Translations under genes and position numbers: made by a program
Notes under the pieces: model-generated
Database searches by the model: none
What the model saw: the letters and a program-made list of their open reading frames with translations, nothing else
Told to the model about the DNA's origin: nothing
NCBI GenBank assembly: GCA_964520325.1
Contig: CAZFOB010000025.1
Span: 1-45,468 of the forward strand
DNA: 45,468 nt
Origin: CAZFOB01 sp964520325
GTDB lineage: Bacteria; Actinomycetota; JAICYB01
Direction of reading: 5' to 3'
Shown: positions 6,757 through 15,301 of the stretch, in pieces
How positions within the stretch are numbered: the first letter of the stretch is position 1
How the letters are laid out: each line of letters begins with the position of its first letter

Positions 6757-8721
6757 TTAGTCGTCAGACGGCTTCGACACACCACGCGACCGAACTCTGT
6801 CGACCGCGGGTCGTCCAGAACGTCGCGCTATTCCACTTCGGGTTCGGCCGCGGCCGGACGGAGAACGGCCCGAGGTCCGTGCGACCGGCACCGTGAATAC
6901 AAAGACCGTTCCGCCGCCAGGATTCGGGGTCCAGGTAATCGTTCCACCCTGCGCCTCGACCCACCGGCGCGTAAGCGCCAAACCCAAGCCGCTCGAGGCC
7001 TGGTCTCTTTGCGGACGCGTCCCGGGCACGCGATAGAACGGTTCGAACACACGATCTCCGATCTCGGATGGAATGCCGACTCCCGTATCGGCGATCGAAA
7101 CGCGAACATCGCCGCCTTCGAGCTCGGCTGAGATCTGGATGTTGCCACCGGGGGGCGTGTACTTGATCGCGTTGTCTACGAGATTGACGAAAACGTCGCG
7201 CAGGCGCGCGGCATCGGCGGCAACCATCGGCAGACGACTGGGAAGCCGGGTCTTGACCTCGATGTCAGAGGCCGCTCCCAGCCGGACGAGCATCGGCTCG
7301 ATGTCCCTCAGCAGTTCGGGAAGCCGCACGGGCCGAAGATGAACGTCGATCGATCCGGCTTCCGCTCGAGCGAGATCGAGGATGTCGTTGACCACATCGA
7401 GCACCTGCCCGGCGGACGCCCGTATGGTCTCGCTCGCCTCGCCTCGTGCTGCGCGGCTGCCGTTGGTTCCGACGAGCATGTCCGCCTGCGTGAGGATCAC
7501 CGCGAGCGGGGTCCGGAGTTCGTGACTGAGGCCGGCGAAGAACTCAGTCCGGTCTTGCAGCAACCGCCGGATGGCCTCAGTCCGTTGGTTGACCTGAAGC
7601 TCGAGAGTCTCGTGGGCGGCCTCCACCTGCTCCGCCATGCGGTTCAGCGCCAGCGCCAGCTCGCCGTGCTCATCTTCGGAGAGCACGGGGGCACGTGCGG
7701 AGAGCTTGCCCTCCCCCAACTCGCGGCTCGTGTCGACCAAGCTTCTGAGCTGGCGGAGAATGAGCCTTGAAACGGCTGCCCCAAGGCCGATCGCCGCCGC
7801 CATTGCGAGGACGAGCAACCCGACGAGACCGAGCGCAGGCCCGCCGACGGATCCGAACGCGGTGCCGGCGGGGATCGTGACCGCGACCGCTCCGGCTCGG
7901 CGCCCGGCCAGCGTGAACGCGGCGTAGGCCGTCGCGACGTCGTCACCGCCGACCCGCGTCCTTCGGTGCTGGATCTGGGTGGTCTCAACTAGCCGGACGG
8001 GAGGTGGTGCTTCCCCGGTCGAGGTCAGGGTTCGGCCGTGATCGTCGTAGATAGCGACGTCCTGAGCTCCGCGACCGGTCGCGCTCGTCGCGCTCGCGAT
8101 CTCCCGAGCGATCTGCGCCGCGTCGATGCCCACGATGGCGAAACCGACGGGCGCACACGGCGATGCTCCGCCGCACACCGGTGCGACCATCACCATCAAC
8201 ACCCGGTCGCCGACCCGCACGAACCCTGACGCCTTCGCCTCGCGTTCGCGCGCCTGACGGACCGGCGCGAAGGCCGACCACTGCGTACCCGACGCCGGCG
8301 TCGCCTCCGAGCCCGAACGGACGAGCTCCGAGACGCCCATGCCACGTTCGTTCGTTGCCGCCACCAGCGCGAGATCGGTCTTCAACGCGACCACCGAGCG
8401 CAGCAGCTCTCCGACCGTGAGCGGCTGTTCGGAAGCGAGCGCCTCGATCATCCCCTGCTGGTTGGTCGCATAGTTCGCCGACTCCAGCAGATCGAGTTCT
8501 CGGTCATGTATGAGCGAACGCGCATCGAGAGCGCGGAGCGTGAGCTGTTCGCCAAGTGCGGCGGCGGACTTGGACGAAAGGTCACGGACGATGATGTACG
8601 CGCCGCCACTTCCAACGACCATCAGCAAGACGAGGAATGGAAGCAGGAGCTTCCAAACGATGGGCAGGTCGCGAAAACGTGCCGGCATCTTGAGTGACCT
8701 CGCCCAACCGCGCAACGTCAT
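6757..8721 (-). CDS. Membrane sensor histidine kinase
   Basis: A 654-aa kinase. It has a membrane helix at about 22-44, an extracytoplasmic sensor region at about 45-285 with two Cys (PVCGGASPC) and a second helix at about 295-318. Cytoplasmic domains are HAMP at about 320-372, HisKA with phosphoacceptor His400 (FAGLSHELRTP), and HATPase with N box VNLVDNAIKY, DTGVGIP and a SSGLGLAL lid. A 45-residue Arg-rich tail follows. It is the last gene of an operon with the response regulator and the beta-propeller protein, overlapping the latter by ATGA. HisKA kinases normally pair with OmpR-type regulators, whereas the regulator here is NarL-type. The stop codon lies at the IS110 junction, so the tail may be altered by that insertion. 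Confidence 0.92.
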   Translation of the reverse strand: MTLRGWARSLKMPARFRDLPIVWKLLLPFLVLLMVVGSGGAYIIVRDLSSKSAAALGEQLTLRALDARSLIHDRELDLLESANYATNQQGMIEALASEQPLTVGELLRSVVALKTDLALVAATNERGMGVSELVRSGSEATPASGTQWSAFAPVRQAREREAKASGFVRVGDRVLMVMVAPVCGGASPCAPVGFAIVGIDAAQIAREIASATSATGRGAQDVAIYDDHGRTLTSTGEAPPPVRLVETTQIQHRRTRVGGDDVATAYAAFTLAGRRAGAVAVTIPAGTAFGSVGGPALGLVGLLVLAMAAAIGLGAAVSRLILRQLRSLVDTSRELGEGKLSARAPVLSEDEHGELALALNRMAEQVEAAHETLELQVNQRTEAIRRLLQDRTEFFAGLSHELRTPLAVILTQADMLVGTNGSRAARGEASETIRASAGQVLDVVNDILDLARAEAGSIDVHLRPVRLPELLRDIEPMLVRLGAASDIEVKTRLPSRLPMVAADAARLRDVFVNLVDNAIKYTPPGGNIQISAELEGGDVRVSIADTGVGIPSEIGDRVFEPFYRVPGTRPQRDQASSGLGLALTRRWVEAQGGTITWTPNPGGGTVFVFTVPVARTSGRSPSGRGRTRSGIARRSGRPAVDRVRSRGVSKPSDD

Positions 8722-10760
8722 CGCAACTGGTGAACCATGACTTCTCGCTGGCCGGAGACGCCGAGGTTCAGGAAGACAACCGACCTCCCGTCGGGCGAGA
8801 TGTACGGCATGTGGCTGTCTCCTGGGAGTGGCTCTCCGGTCGATGAGACCGACGCGAGGACCGTAGCGCCGGTGAGGATGTCGTGCAGGAAGACCCGCGT
8901 GATGTTGGGCGAGTGTCGCGTGCTCCCCACGGCACTCGGCGCCAGGTCCGGCGCGGCGGAGTCGAAGACGACAAAGCGACCGTCGGCTGACAGGTTCACC
9001 GCGCGCCGAAGGAAGCCTTGCTCCCTTCCTGTGTAGTTGGGGTCGTAGCTCTGCTCGCCGGCTGGGGTGACCGAGATCCGCTGAAGGCGCCCGGTGGCTA
9101 CCTCGTACACATAGACGTCCGGCGCTCCGTTGGTGTCCTCGGGGACCAACGGGTCGAGAGAAACCAGCCCGACGCGGCTCCCGTCCATCGAGATCGCCGG
9201 GCAGTAGCTACCCGCAGGCCTCCGACCCTGAGGCACCTTCGAGACAAGCAGGCTCCGGCCGGTTTCGGCGTCCCAGAGGTACACACGGTGCCCGTCCGTA
9301 GCCGTGCCCTGCGTTTCCGGTAGCCCTGCAGGCCGGTTCCTGAACACCACATATCGGCCGTCACCGGAGATGTTCCGGCCGCTGCCGGCGCAGCTCTCGC
9401 CTCCCATGGGCTCGCCGGTTCCGTCGGTGGAGACGAGGCGAGTGATCCCCTTGATCCGGTCCCGGCGGTACACGTTGAGACCTTGCGGCTCTATCGGTCC
9501 GCCGAGGTTGGCGGCGTCGGAGTTGAAGCTGACGTAACGGCCGTCGGCGGAGACCGACGGGATCGAGGAACCCCCGATCGGTCCGGCGAAGTTGACGGCG
9601 GGGTTCCGCCGAGCAGGCTCTCCCGCCGAGTTCCGGGAAACCAGCTCGACGCGACCGGTGACGCGATCGTACAGGTAGGCATTCTCCGCCGGGCGCTCGG
9701 CATCCGAGGGCCCACGGTACCCTTCGTAGTCGCCGAACTCGACCAGAGAGTGCGCGGAGAACCCGACGTAGCGGCCGTCTGCGGACAGCGAGGGTGTCAG
9801 GCTGACGCCGACCTGACCGTCGGGAGGGAGAGAGGAACCCTGCGTGGCGACACGCGAGGTCCTTCCCGTAAGGCGGTCCCGCAGGTACAGCGACAAGCAG
9901 TACCTCGCGTCGCCGCAACGCGGTGGGGTCGGCGCGAGGTTGTGCGCGTAGGACATGAAGGCGACGTACCGGCCGTCTGCCGAGATATTCGGGCGATTCA
10001 CGGCGGGCTGATCGGCTGGACTCCCGGATGGCGATACCGACTCGATCGTCGTCGGGCCGACGGCGGACAGTCCGAAGACGGCCGCGCCGCCCTTCACCGT
10101 CGGCGTCAACTGGAAGTAGTACGCGGTGTCCTTCGTCGCACGGAAGCCCACTTGTGCGTTGCCGAGGGCGTTCGTGTCACACCCGATGAGCTCGAGCGCC
10201 CGACGTGATGTGCCCTTGTACACACCCAGAGACGTGGAATGTGGTGTCCCGAACGTGTTCGCGAGGAGAGCGAGGTGCGTGCGTGGCCGGTAGCGATACC
10301 ACATGGTCCCGCCGGCGGGATGGCAGCTCCCGGGTTCGCCGGATTGCCTCGTTGCGCCGGTCGTATCCGTACGCGCGTTGACCGGTAGGCCCGTCACGTT
10401 GTAGGCGTGTTCGAAGTCGTCGTTGGTGAACCGATGGATCACATCGACTCCTGCCGCGGCCTCGGGCGCCCCGGGTATCGACCCCGCCGCCCGTACTTCA
10501 GACGGGGCCGTCGCTCCCCAGCCGAGGACCGCGCTCGCGTAGTCGTTGCGCAGCGAACCGAAGCGCGCATCCAACGCGGAATAATCGAACGTCGTGGTGT
10601 CGCCAGGTGCCGACCGCGAAAACGCGTTCGGTCCGCGCAACCCGAGCCCGACGGCAACGGCGAGGAGTGCTAGACACGCGGCGATCGTCGTTCGGACGGT
10701 CAGCGCTGGTGAACGACGTAGTGGTCGCTCGATCAGCCTCATGATGGACAGCCCGGCCAT
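8718..10760 (-). CDS. Membrane-anchored or exported TolB-like beta-propeller protein
   Basis: A 680-aa protein. A hydrophobic segment at about 20-42 (TTIAACLALLAVAVGLGL) acts as signal or anchor. Residues of about 50-280 form an uncharacterised domain with CHPAGGTMWYRYRP. From about 280 on there are at least six PD40/TolB-type blades with the recurring phrase SADGRYVAF or variants (ISADGRYVAFMS, LSADGRYVGFS, VSADGRYVSFNS, ISGDGRYVVFRN, LSADGRFVVFDS, ISPDGRSVVFLN). I chose the ATG at 10760 because AGGAGG precedes it by six bases. It lies between the response regulator and the kinase, overlapping the kinase start. It may bind a ligand or cell-wall component and present it to the sensor (inference). 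Confidence 0.85.
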   Translation of the reverse strand: MAGLSIMRLIERPLRRSPALTVRTTIAACLALLAVAVGLGLRGPNAFSRSAPGDTTTFDYSALDARFGSLRNDYASAVLGWGATAPSEVRAAGSIPGAPEAAAGVDVIHRFTNDDFEHAYNVTGLPVNARTDTTGATRQSGEPGSCHPAGGTMWYRYRPRTHLALLANTFGTPHSTSLGVYKGTSRRALELIGCDTNALGNAQVGFRATKDTAYYFQLTPTVKGGAAVFGLSAVGPTTIESVSPSGSPADQPAVNRPNISADGRYVAFMSYAHNLAPTPPRCGDARYCLSLYLRDRLTGRTSRVATQGSSLPPDGQVGVSLTPSLSADGRYVGFSAHSLVEFGDYEGYRGPSDAERPAENAYLYDRVTGRVELVSRNSAGEPARRNPAVNFAGPIGGSSIPSVSADGRYVSFNSDAANLGGPIEPQGLNVYRRDRIKGITRLVSTDGTGEPMGGESCAGSGRNISGDGRYVVFRNRPAGLPETQGTATDGHRVYLWDAETGRSLLVSKVPQGRRPAGSYCPAISMDGSRVGLVSLDPLVPEDTNGAPDVYVYEVATGRLQRISVTPAGEQSYDPNYTGREQGFLRRAVNLSADGRFVVFDSAAPDLAPSAVGSTRHSPNITRVFLHDILTGATVLASVSSTGEPLPGDSHMPYISPDGRSVVFLNLGVSGQREVMVHQLR

Positions 10761-10821
10761 GTCGCCCCTCCTCTTGGACATGGGTCCATCGTGGCCTTGG
10801 CTTGGGCCGGGCGCATCGGGG

Positions 10822-11571
10822 TCAGCCCTTGGCCTGCTGCGGGGTTCTTCCTTTAACCGAACCGAGGTACGCGATGACCGCAAGCACGCGTCGGTGGCCC
10901 CCGGCCGTCGGGTCGAGACCCAGCTTGCTGAAGATCGACGTGACATGGGTCTCGACGGTCTTCGGGCTCAGATGAAGGGACTTGCCGATCGTTTCGTTGG
11001 TGTGACCCTCGGCCATCTGCGCAAGGACGTCGAGTTCGCGGTTGGTAAGTCGTGCGAGCGGACCCGCCGATCCGCGACGACCGCCACCGCGCAACTCTTC
11101 GAGCACGAGCTTGGCAAGAGACGGAGGAAGTACGAGCTCCCCGGAGTGCACGCGGCGCAATCCGTCGAGGATCTCGGCCGGGCCCGCCGTCTTCAACAGG
11201 TAACCCGCGGCACCGGCCTGCATCGCGTCCATGACCTGGTTCTCGTCGTCACTCGATGAAAGGACGAGGACCCGCGTATCGGGACTCGCGCCGATGATCT
11301 CGCGGGTCGCGTCGAGCCCGTGCATACCGGGAAGCGCCATGTCCATCAGCACGACGTCCGGCTTCCAGTTGCGCGCGGCTTCGACGGCTTCCGAGCCGTC
11401 GCCGGCCTCGAATACCTGACTTGCCGCACCGGACCGTTCGATCAGCGTGCTGATCGTCTGACGCCACAACGGATGGTCGTCGACGATGAGGACGCTGAGC
11501 TGTGGTTCCACGGGCGCCGATCGAGTGGATCGCTGCGACGATCGCGCCTTCTTGTTCCGAGGTCCGGACAA
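10822..11571 (-). CDS. NarL/LuxR-type response regulator
   Basis: A 249-aa two-domain regulator. The receiver domain (about 24-145) has the acidic pair DD31-32, phosphoacceptor Asp77 (VVLMDMALPG) and a Lys in GYLLKTAG. The LuxR helix-turn-helix (about 175-240) reads LTNRELDVLAQMAEGHTNETI... LSPKTVETHVTSIFSKL. The TTG at 11571 is preferred as start because GAGGAG lies six bases before it; a GTG at 11511 is possible but has no ribosome site. It is the first gene of the operon with the propeller protein (61-base gap) and the kinase. It is divergent from the pseudoprotease genes across a 299-base region, so those genes are its most likely targets (inference). Confidence 0.9.
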   Translation of the reverse strand: MSGPRNKKARSSQRSTRSAPVEPQLSVLIVDDHPLWRQTISTLIERSGAASQVFEAGDGSEAVEAARNWKPDVVLMDMALPGMHGLDATREIIGASPDTRVLVLSSSDDENQVMDAMQAGAAGYLLKTAGPAEILDGLRRVHSGELVLPPSLAKLVLEELRGGGRRGSAGPLARLTNRELDVLAQMAEGHTNETIGKSLHLSPKTVETHVTSIFSKLGLDPTAGGHRRVLAVIAYLGSVKGRTPQQAKG

Positions 11572-11734
11572 GACAGGCTCCTCACTAGGCCGATGGATTG
11601 TTCGCGGTCTCCCTCCCCGCGAGGGTCCGATGAAGCAAAGTGTACTTGGCGGTATCCCACGTTCCCTCGGGGTTGCTCCCCTCCGTAGGTCAGGGTTGAC
11701 CCCCGCCGCACCCCCCGAACGCCGACGTTTGTCG

Positions 11735-11971
11735 GGCAGAACCCCGGGCAGAGTCGAGGGCCGCTCCCCAGCCGACTCGCGGGCTTGCCTCCGTGTCAAC
11801 GACCCCCCGCCGGACGACAGTGAGCCGACGTCGCCACAGGGGGCGACCACGGAACAAGGGAGGGATCGACATGAAGCCGAGCCGAATCGCGTTGATGGTT
11901 GTCTGCACGCTGGCCGCTGCTGTCGTGGGAACGGCAGCTCCGGCGCAGACGGCCCAGCGCTGGGCCCCCGC
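11735..11971 (+). repeat. Direct repeat copy 1: upstream region plus signal peptide
   Basis: 237 bases exactly identical to 14350-14586 (offset 2615). The repeat spans 136 bases of upstream DNA, the ribosome site and the first 101 bases of the pseudoprotease gene. Weaker similarity extends left to about 11665. A small inverted repeat (GGTCA-gggt-TGACC, 11688-11701) lies upstream and is degraded in the second copy. Confidence 0.95.
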
Positions 11972-12692
11972 ATCGAAGGCAACGATCCATCCCGGCGTCC
12001 GGACGAGCGCGCCCACCATCACCCCGTGCACCACCAACTTCGTCTTCTACGACGCGCACGCCGTCTACCTCGGGCAGGAAGCGAGCTGTACGGGCGAGCT
12101 CGGCTCCCTGGTCGACATCGAGGGCGCCACGCGCCGTGGAACGGTCGTTTACAACTCCCGCCTCACGATGTGGCGCCTCGGTCAATACGGCGGGGAATCC
12201 ATGAACAACTTCGCCCTCGTGCGGATCCATAAAGATGACAAGGGCAGGGTGAACCCGTCGGTGCCGTTCTTCGGTGGTCCGACCGGTGACGGAGCACGGT
12301 CGATGTTCGGAAGCCCCGTCTACTCCTACGGCTACAGCACCGATGTGAACAGGCTGCTGCCCAAGTTCGGCATCGATACGAGCTCAACGTTGATGCAACC
12401 GTACAACTTCATCTTCAGAGACTCCGGACGCAGCAACGGATGGACCCGTTACGTCCACATATTGACCCCAGGGATGGATGGAGACATGGGTGGCGCGGTG
12501 CTCGATGCACGAGGGCGTGCCCTCGGCTTCGTTCAATCGTGGGCACACGACGCAGCCACTCGCGTCACCGACTTGCGCAAGGCGATGGCCTACATGAAGG
12601 CCAACACGAGCCTCGACGCGATCAAGCTCGCGAAGGGGACGACGTCCTTCGCGCCACCAGCGCTTCCCGACGCACCAGTCCGGATCCCTTAA
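11871..12692 (+). CDS. Secreted trypsin-fold pseudoprotease 1
   Basis: A 273-aa protein. It has a signal peptide (MKPSRIALM to about AQTA, residue 34) and then the conserved start of an actinobacterial S1-like family (RWAPASKATIHPGV). The catalytic sites are all changed. The His site, normally QAAHC, reads QEASC (Ser). The Asp site, normally NDFAL, reads NNFAL (Asn). The Ser site, normally GDSGS, reads GDMGG (Met). The fold landmarks VYNS, NPSVPFFGGP, VYSYG and AVLDARGRALG remain, so the protein should fold but not cut. GGGAGG precedes the ATG at 11871. The next paralog starts 12 bases after its stop. Role unknown; binding to wall, substrate or inhibitor is possible (inference). Confidence 0.88.
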   Translation: MKPSRIALMVVCTLAAAVVGTAAPAQTAQRWAPASKATIHPGVRTSAPTITPCTTNFVFYDAHAVYLGQEASCTGELGSLVDIEGATRRGTVVYNSRLTMWRLGQYGGESMNNFALVRIHKDDKGRVNPSVPFFGGPTGDGARSMFGSPVYSYGYSTDVNRLLPKFGIDTSSTLMQPYNFIFRDSGRSNGWTRYVHILTPGMDGDMGGAVLDARGRALGFVQSWAHDAATRVTDLRKAMAYMKANTSLDAIKLAKGTTSFAPPALPDAPVRIP

Positions 12693-12703
12693 GGAAGGTG
12701 GAC

Positions 12704-13570
12704 ATGAGAACAAGACCGCATTGGCTAGCAGCTCTGATCGTTTCTGCAGTGGTTGCAACCGCCGCACCAACCGTGAACGCCGCACCCCGCTGGGCTCCCG
12801 CCTCGAAAGCGACGATCCATCCCGGCGTCCGGACGTTTACGTCGGGGGGAAGCCAGTGCAGGGCAGGCTTCGTCTTCTACACCGCGCGCGCCGTCTACCT
12901 CAGCCAAGCGCCTTGGTGCTCGGATGCACTGCCGCTCGGGACGCCGGTCAAGATCGAGGGAGCATCGCGCCCGGGGAGACTCGTCTACAACTCCTTGCTC
13001 ACGATGGAGCGCGTGGGGGAGACGATCGAGGGCAACCACTTCGCTCTCGTCCGGATCGACAACGTCGACAGAGGCAGGGTCAACCCCTCGGTGCCGTTTT
13101 GGGGAGGTCCGGTCGGGGACGGCGGGCGTTCGTCGCTCGGGGCGATGGTCTACACCTACGGCAACTCCGAGGTCTACACCTGGGAGGACGATCCGTGGGA
13201 CGGCTCCGAATCGCCCGCGGGGGTCAACCAGCTGTCGCCGAGAGTCGGCATCGATACAACCACCCAATCGCCGGACGGATGCCCGCTTGATGTTGTCCCT
13301 CCCCCGGGCTTCTCCCTTTGCGGGTTGCGCGCTGGCGACGGGGTGTGGATCCACAACATCTACACAGTGGCGCCGGGGATCTCCGGGGACCAAGGGAGCG
13401 CGGTGCTCGATGAGCGTGGCCGCGCCCTCGGCATCCTGGGGCATCCCTGGCACGACACGACCGACCACGTCACCGATCTCCCGAGGGCGATGGCGTACAT
13501 GAAGGCCAAGACCAACCTCGACGCGATCCGGCTCGCGAAGGGGACGGAACCCTTCTTGCCGCCGCTCTAG
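12704..13570 (+). CDS. Secreted trypsin-fold pseudoprotease 2
   Basis: A 288-aa paralog with its own signal peptide (MRTRPHWLAALIVSAVVATAA, cleaved near residue 26) and a good ribosome site (AAGGAAGG). The His site is APWC (Trp), the Asp site NHFAL (His) and the Ser site GDQGS (Gln), so no member of the triad survives. It has an insertion at about 155-215 with a Cys pair (DGCPLDVVPPPGFSLCG) that the other copies lack. The C-terminal segment MAYMKAKTNLDAIRLAKGTEPF is shared by all four copies. It follows copy 1 closely and is probably co-transcribed. Confidence 0.88.
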   Translation: MRTRPHWLAALIVSAVVATAAPTVNAAPRWAPASKATIHPGVRTFTSGGSQCRAGFVFYTARAVYLSQAPWCSDALPLGTPVKIEGASRPGRLVYNSLLTMERVGETIEGNHFALVRIDNVDRGRVNPSVPFWGGPVGDGGRSSLGAMVYTYGNSEVYTWEDDPWDGSESPAGVNQLSPRVGIDTTTQSPDGCPLDVVPPPGFSLCGLRAGDGVWIHNIYTVAPGISGDQGSAVLDERGRALGILGHPWHDTTDHVTDLPRAMAYMKAKTNLDAIRLAKGTEPFLPPL

Positions 13571-13580
13571 CACCCTGACG

Positions 13581-14022
13581 ATGTCTCTGCGGATGGAAAA
13601 TGTCCTCCTCGTCGTCGAGGATCTCGAAGCTGCTATCGCGTTCTTCGTCGAACTTGGTATGGAGCTAGAAGGCCGCTCTACAGTCGAGGGAAGTTGGGTG
13701 GACCGTATCGTCGGGCTCGACGGTGGCCGGTCCGAGATTGCCATGATGCGGACCCCAGACGGCCATGGCCGACTCGAGCTGGACAAGTTCCTCGCGCCGC
13801 CCGGCGGTCAGACGTGATCCGCAGAACGCTCCGGTGAACACGCTGGGAATCGCACGGACCATGTTCGCTGTCGACGACATCGAAGACGTAGTAGCTCGAC
13901 TGAAGACCAAAGGCGCCGAACTCGTGGGCGAGGTGACGGAGATCGAGGACCCCAGCTATCTGATGGGTTATGTCCGCGGCCTTGAGGGCATCATCGTCGG
14001 ACTGGCCCAGCAGCTCAGCTGA
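13581..14022 (+). pseudogene. VOC-family protein, frameshifted
   Basis: Two frames together make one glyoxalase-like protein. The first (from ATG 13581) reads MENVLLVVEDLEAAIAFF... RLELDKFLAPP and the second resumes with AVRRDPQNAPVNTLGIARTMFAVDDIEDVV... GLEGIIVGLAQQL. One extra base near 13800 causes the shift and an early TGA at 13815-13817. It lies between the two pseudoprotease pairs, next to a transposase fragment, so this stretch is probably inserted DNA. Confidence 0.8.
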
Positions 14023-14065
14023 GGCGGCCTCGCTCGCATCGACCGAAGAGCTGCCCGCACTGCCG

Positions 14066-14253
14066 GTCGAAGTCGAGGCCCTGTTGTGCGAGATGCGACG
14101 CAAGCAACCGCGGTGGGGACCGAGGCGCCTGGTCTACGAGCTCGAGAATGCCGGTGTCGATGTCGTTCCGTCGCGTGCTTCGGTTTATCGAGCGCTCGTT
14201 CGCAACAAGCTCGTCTCGCCGGTGCAGCGACGTCGGCGCAAGGAGGACTATCG
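14066..14253 (+). pseudogene. IS481-like transposase fragment
   Basis: About 62 codons encode VEALLCEMRRKQPRWGPRRL and VPSRASVYRALVRNKLVSPVQRRRRKEDYR, the N-terminal helix-turn-helix region of IS481/IS3-type transposases. The DDE domain is missing. The fragment stops about 30 bases before similarity to the pseudoprotease upstream repeat begins. Confidence 0.7.
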
Positions 14254-14349
14254 CCTGTACTTCGCGGTATCCCTCGCCCCCTCGGGGTTGCCCCCCTCCG
14301 TAGGTCAGGGTGGACCCCGGCGCACCCCCCCGAAAGCAGACCTTTGTCA

Positions 14350-14586
14350 GGCAGAACCCCGGGCAGAGTCGAGGGCCGCTCCCCAGCCGACTCGCGGGCT
14401 TGCCTCCGTGTCAACGACCCCCCGCCGGACGACAGTGAGCCGACGTCGCCACAGGGGGCGACCACGGAACAAGGGAGGGATCGACATGAAGCCGAGCCGA
14501 ATCGCGTTGATGGTTGTCTGCACGCTGGCCGCTGCTGTCGTGGGAACGGCAGCTCCGGCGCAGACGGCCCAGCGCTGGGCCCCCGC
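14350..14586 (+). repeat. Direct repeat copy 2: upstream region plus signal peptide
   Basis: Exactly identical to 11735-11971. It is flanked on the left by the transposase fragment and by a diverged extension (about 14280-14349). The exact identity ends within the codons just after the signal peptide. Confidence 0.95.
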
Positions 14587-15301
14587 GTCGAAGGCGACGA
14601 TCCACCCGGGCGTGCAGACGCGCGTGGGTGGCACGCGCTGCACCGCGAACTTCGTGTTCTACGACTCCCGGTACGTCTATCTCGGACAGGCGGCGAACTG
14701 CTCGGGGCAGCCGGGCACGAAGGTCGCTATCCAAGGCGCGTCGCGATGGGGAAAGGTCGTCTACAACTCCTGGACCACGTCGGGGGCTGGGGCGAACGAC
14801 TTCGCCCTCGTCCGGATCGACAACGCCGATAAGGCCAAGGTGAACCCCTCCGTCCCGTTCTGGGGCGGCCCGACCGCGGGTAGAGGAGCCTCATCGTTCG
14901 GAACCCCGGTGTACGCCTACGGCAACTCCGCATCGCCGTCCGCGACGACCGACCGATCACCGAAGTACGGGATCAACACCACGGCGTGGGCGATGGGATC
15001 CGGCCGGCCCGGGGGGACGAGCGACGGGTGGACGCACTACGCGCAGATGGCGTTGCCCGCCACCTCGCACTACTACGCGGAGACTTCCGGACTCGGTGGC
15101 GACGACCTGGGGAGCCCCGTCCTCGATGCGCGCGGCCGTGCGTTCGGGATCCTCGGCTCGTGGGCGCACGACACGTCCAACCGCGTTACCGATCTCGCGA
15201 AGGCGCTGAAGCACATGAAGGCCTACACGAACCTCGACGCGATCCAGCTCGCCAAGGGAACCGAGCCGTTCTTCTCTGGACGCACAAAGGAGATGCCATG
15301 A
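14486..15301 (+). CDS. Secreted trypsin-fold pseudoprotease 3
   Basis: A 271-aa paralog with a signal peptide identical in DNA sequence to copy 1. The His site reads QAANC (Asn). The Asp site NDFALVRID is intact. The Ser site reads GDDLGSP, one residue longer, with Leu where Ser should be. Surrounding family sequence is well kept (CTANFVFYD, VPFWGGP, YAYGNS, VLDARGRAFGILG). The ATG at 14486 has GGGAGG upstream. The stop overlaps the start of copy 4 by ATGA. A much longer frame exists upstream but runs through the repeat and the transposase fragment and is not a real N-terminus. Confidence 0.88.
   Translation: MKPSRIALMVVCTLAAAVVGTAAPAQTAQRWAPASKATIHPGVQTRVGGTRCTANFVFYDSRYVYLGQAANCSGQPGTKVAIQGASRWGKVVYNSWTTSGAGANDFALVRIDNADKAKVNPSVPFWGGPTAGRGASSFGTPVYAYGNSASPSATTDRSPKYGINTTAWAMGSGRPGGTSDGWTHYAQMALPATSHYYAETSGLGGDDLGSPVLDARGRAFGILGSWAHDTSNRVTDLAKALKHMKAYTNLDAIQLAKGTEPFFSGRTKEMP

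Larger units (their letters stand above)
5853..6757 (-). mobile_element. IS110-family remnant
   Basis: The remnant consists of about 180 bases of 5' non-coding DNA (6577-6757), the N-terminal RuvC-like part of the transposase (6576 to about 5968) and roughly 110 bases of unassigned sequence to the thioesterase stop. The C-terminal Tnp_20 serine-containing half is absent. The unassigned piece may be the other end of the element joined by internal deletion, but I cannot prove this. It abuts the histidine kinase stop codon at 6757-6759, so the element's left end must be close to that point. Confidence 0.65.

Noticed and set aside
8718..10946. Longer start for the beta-propeller protein at 10946
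   Set aside because: The extra residues are low-complexity and overlap the regulator gene; AGGAGG is correctly placed only for 10760.
13970..14485. Apparent N-terminal extension of pseudoprotease 3
   Set aside because: It runs through a transposase fragment and the non-coding repeat; the signal peptide at 14486 with its ribosome site is the real start.
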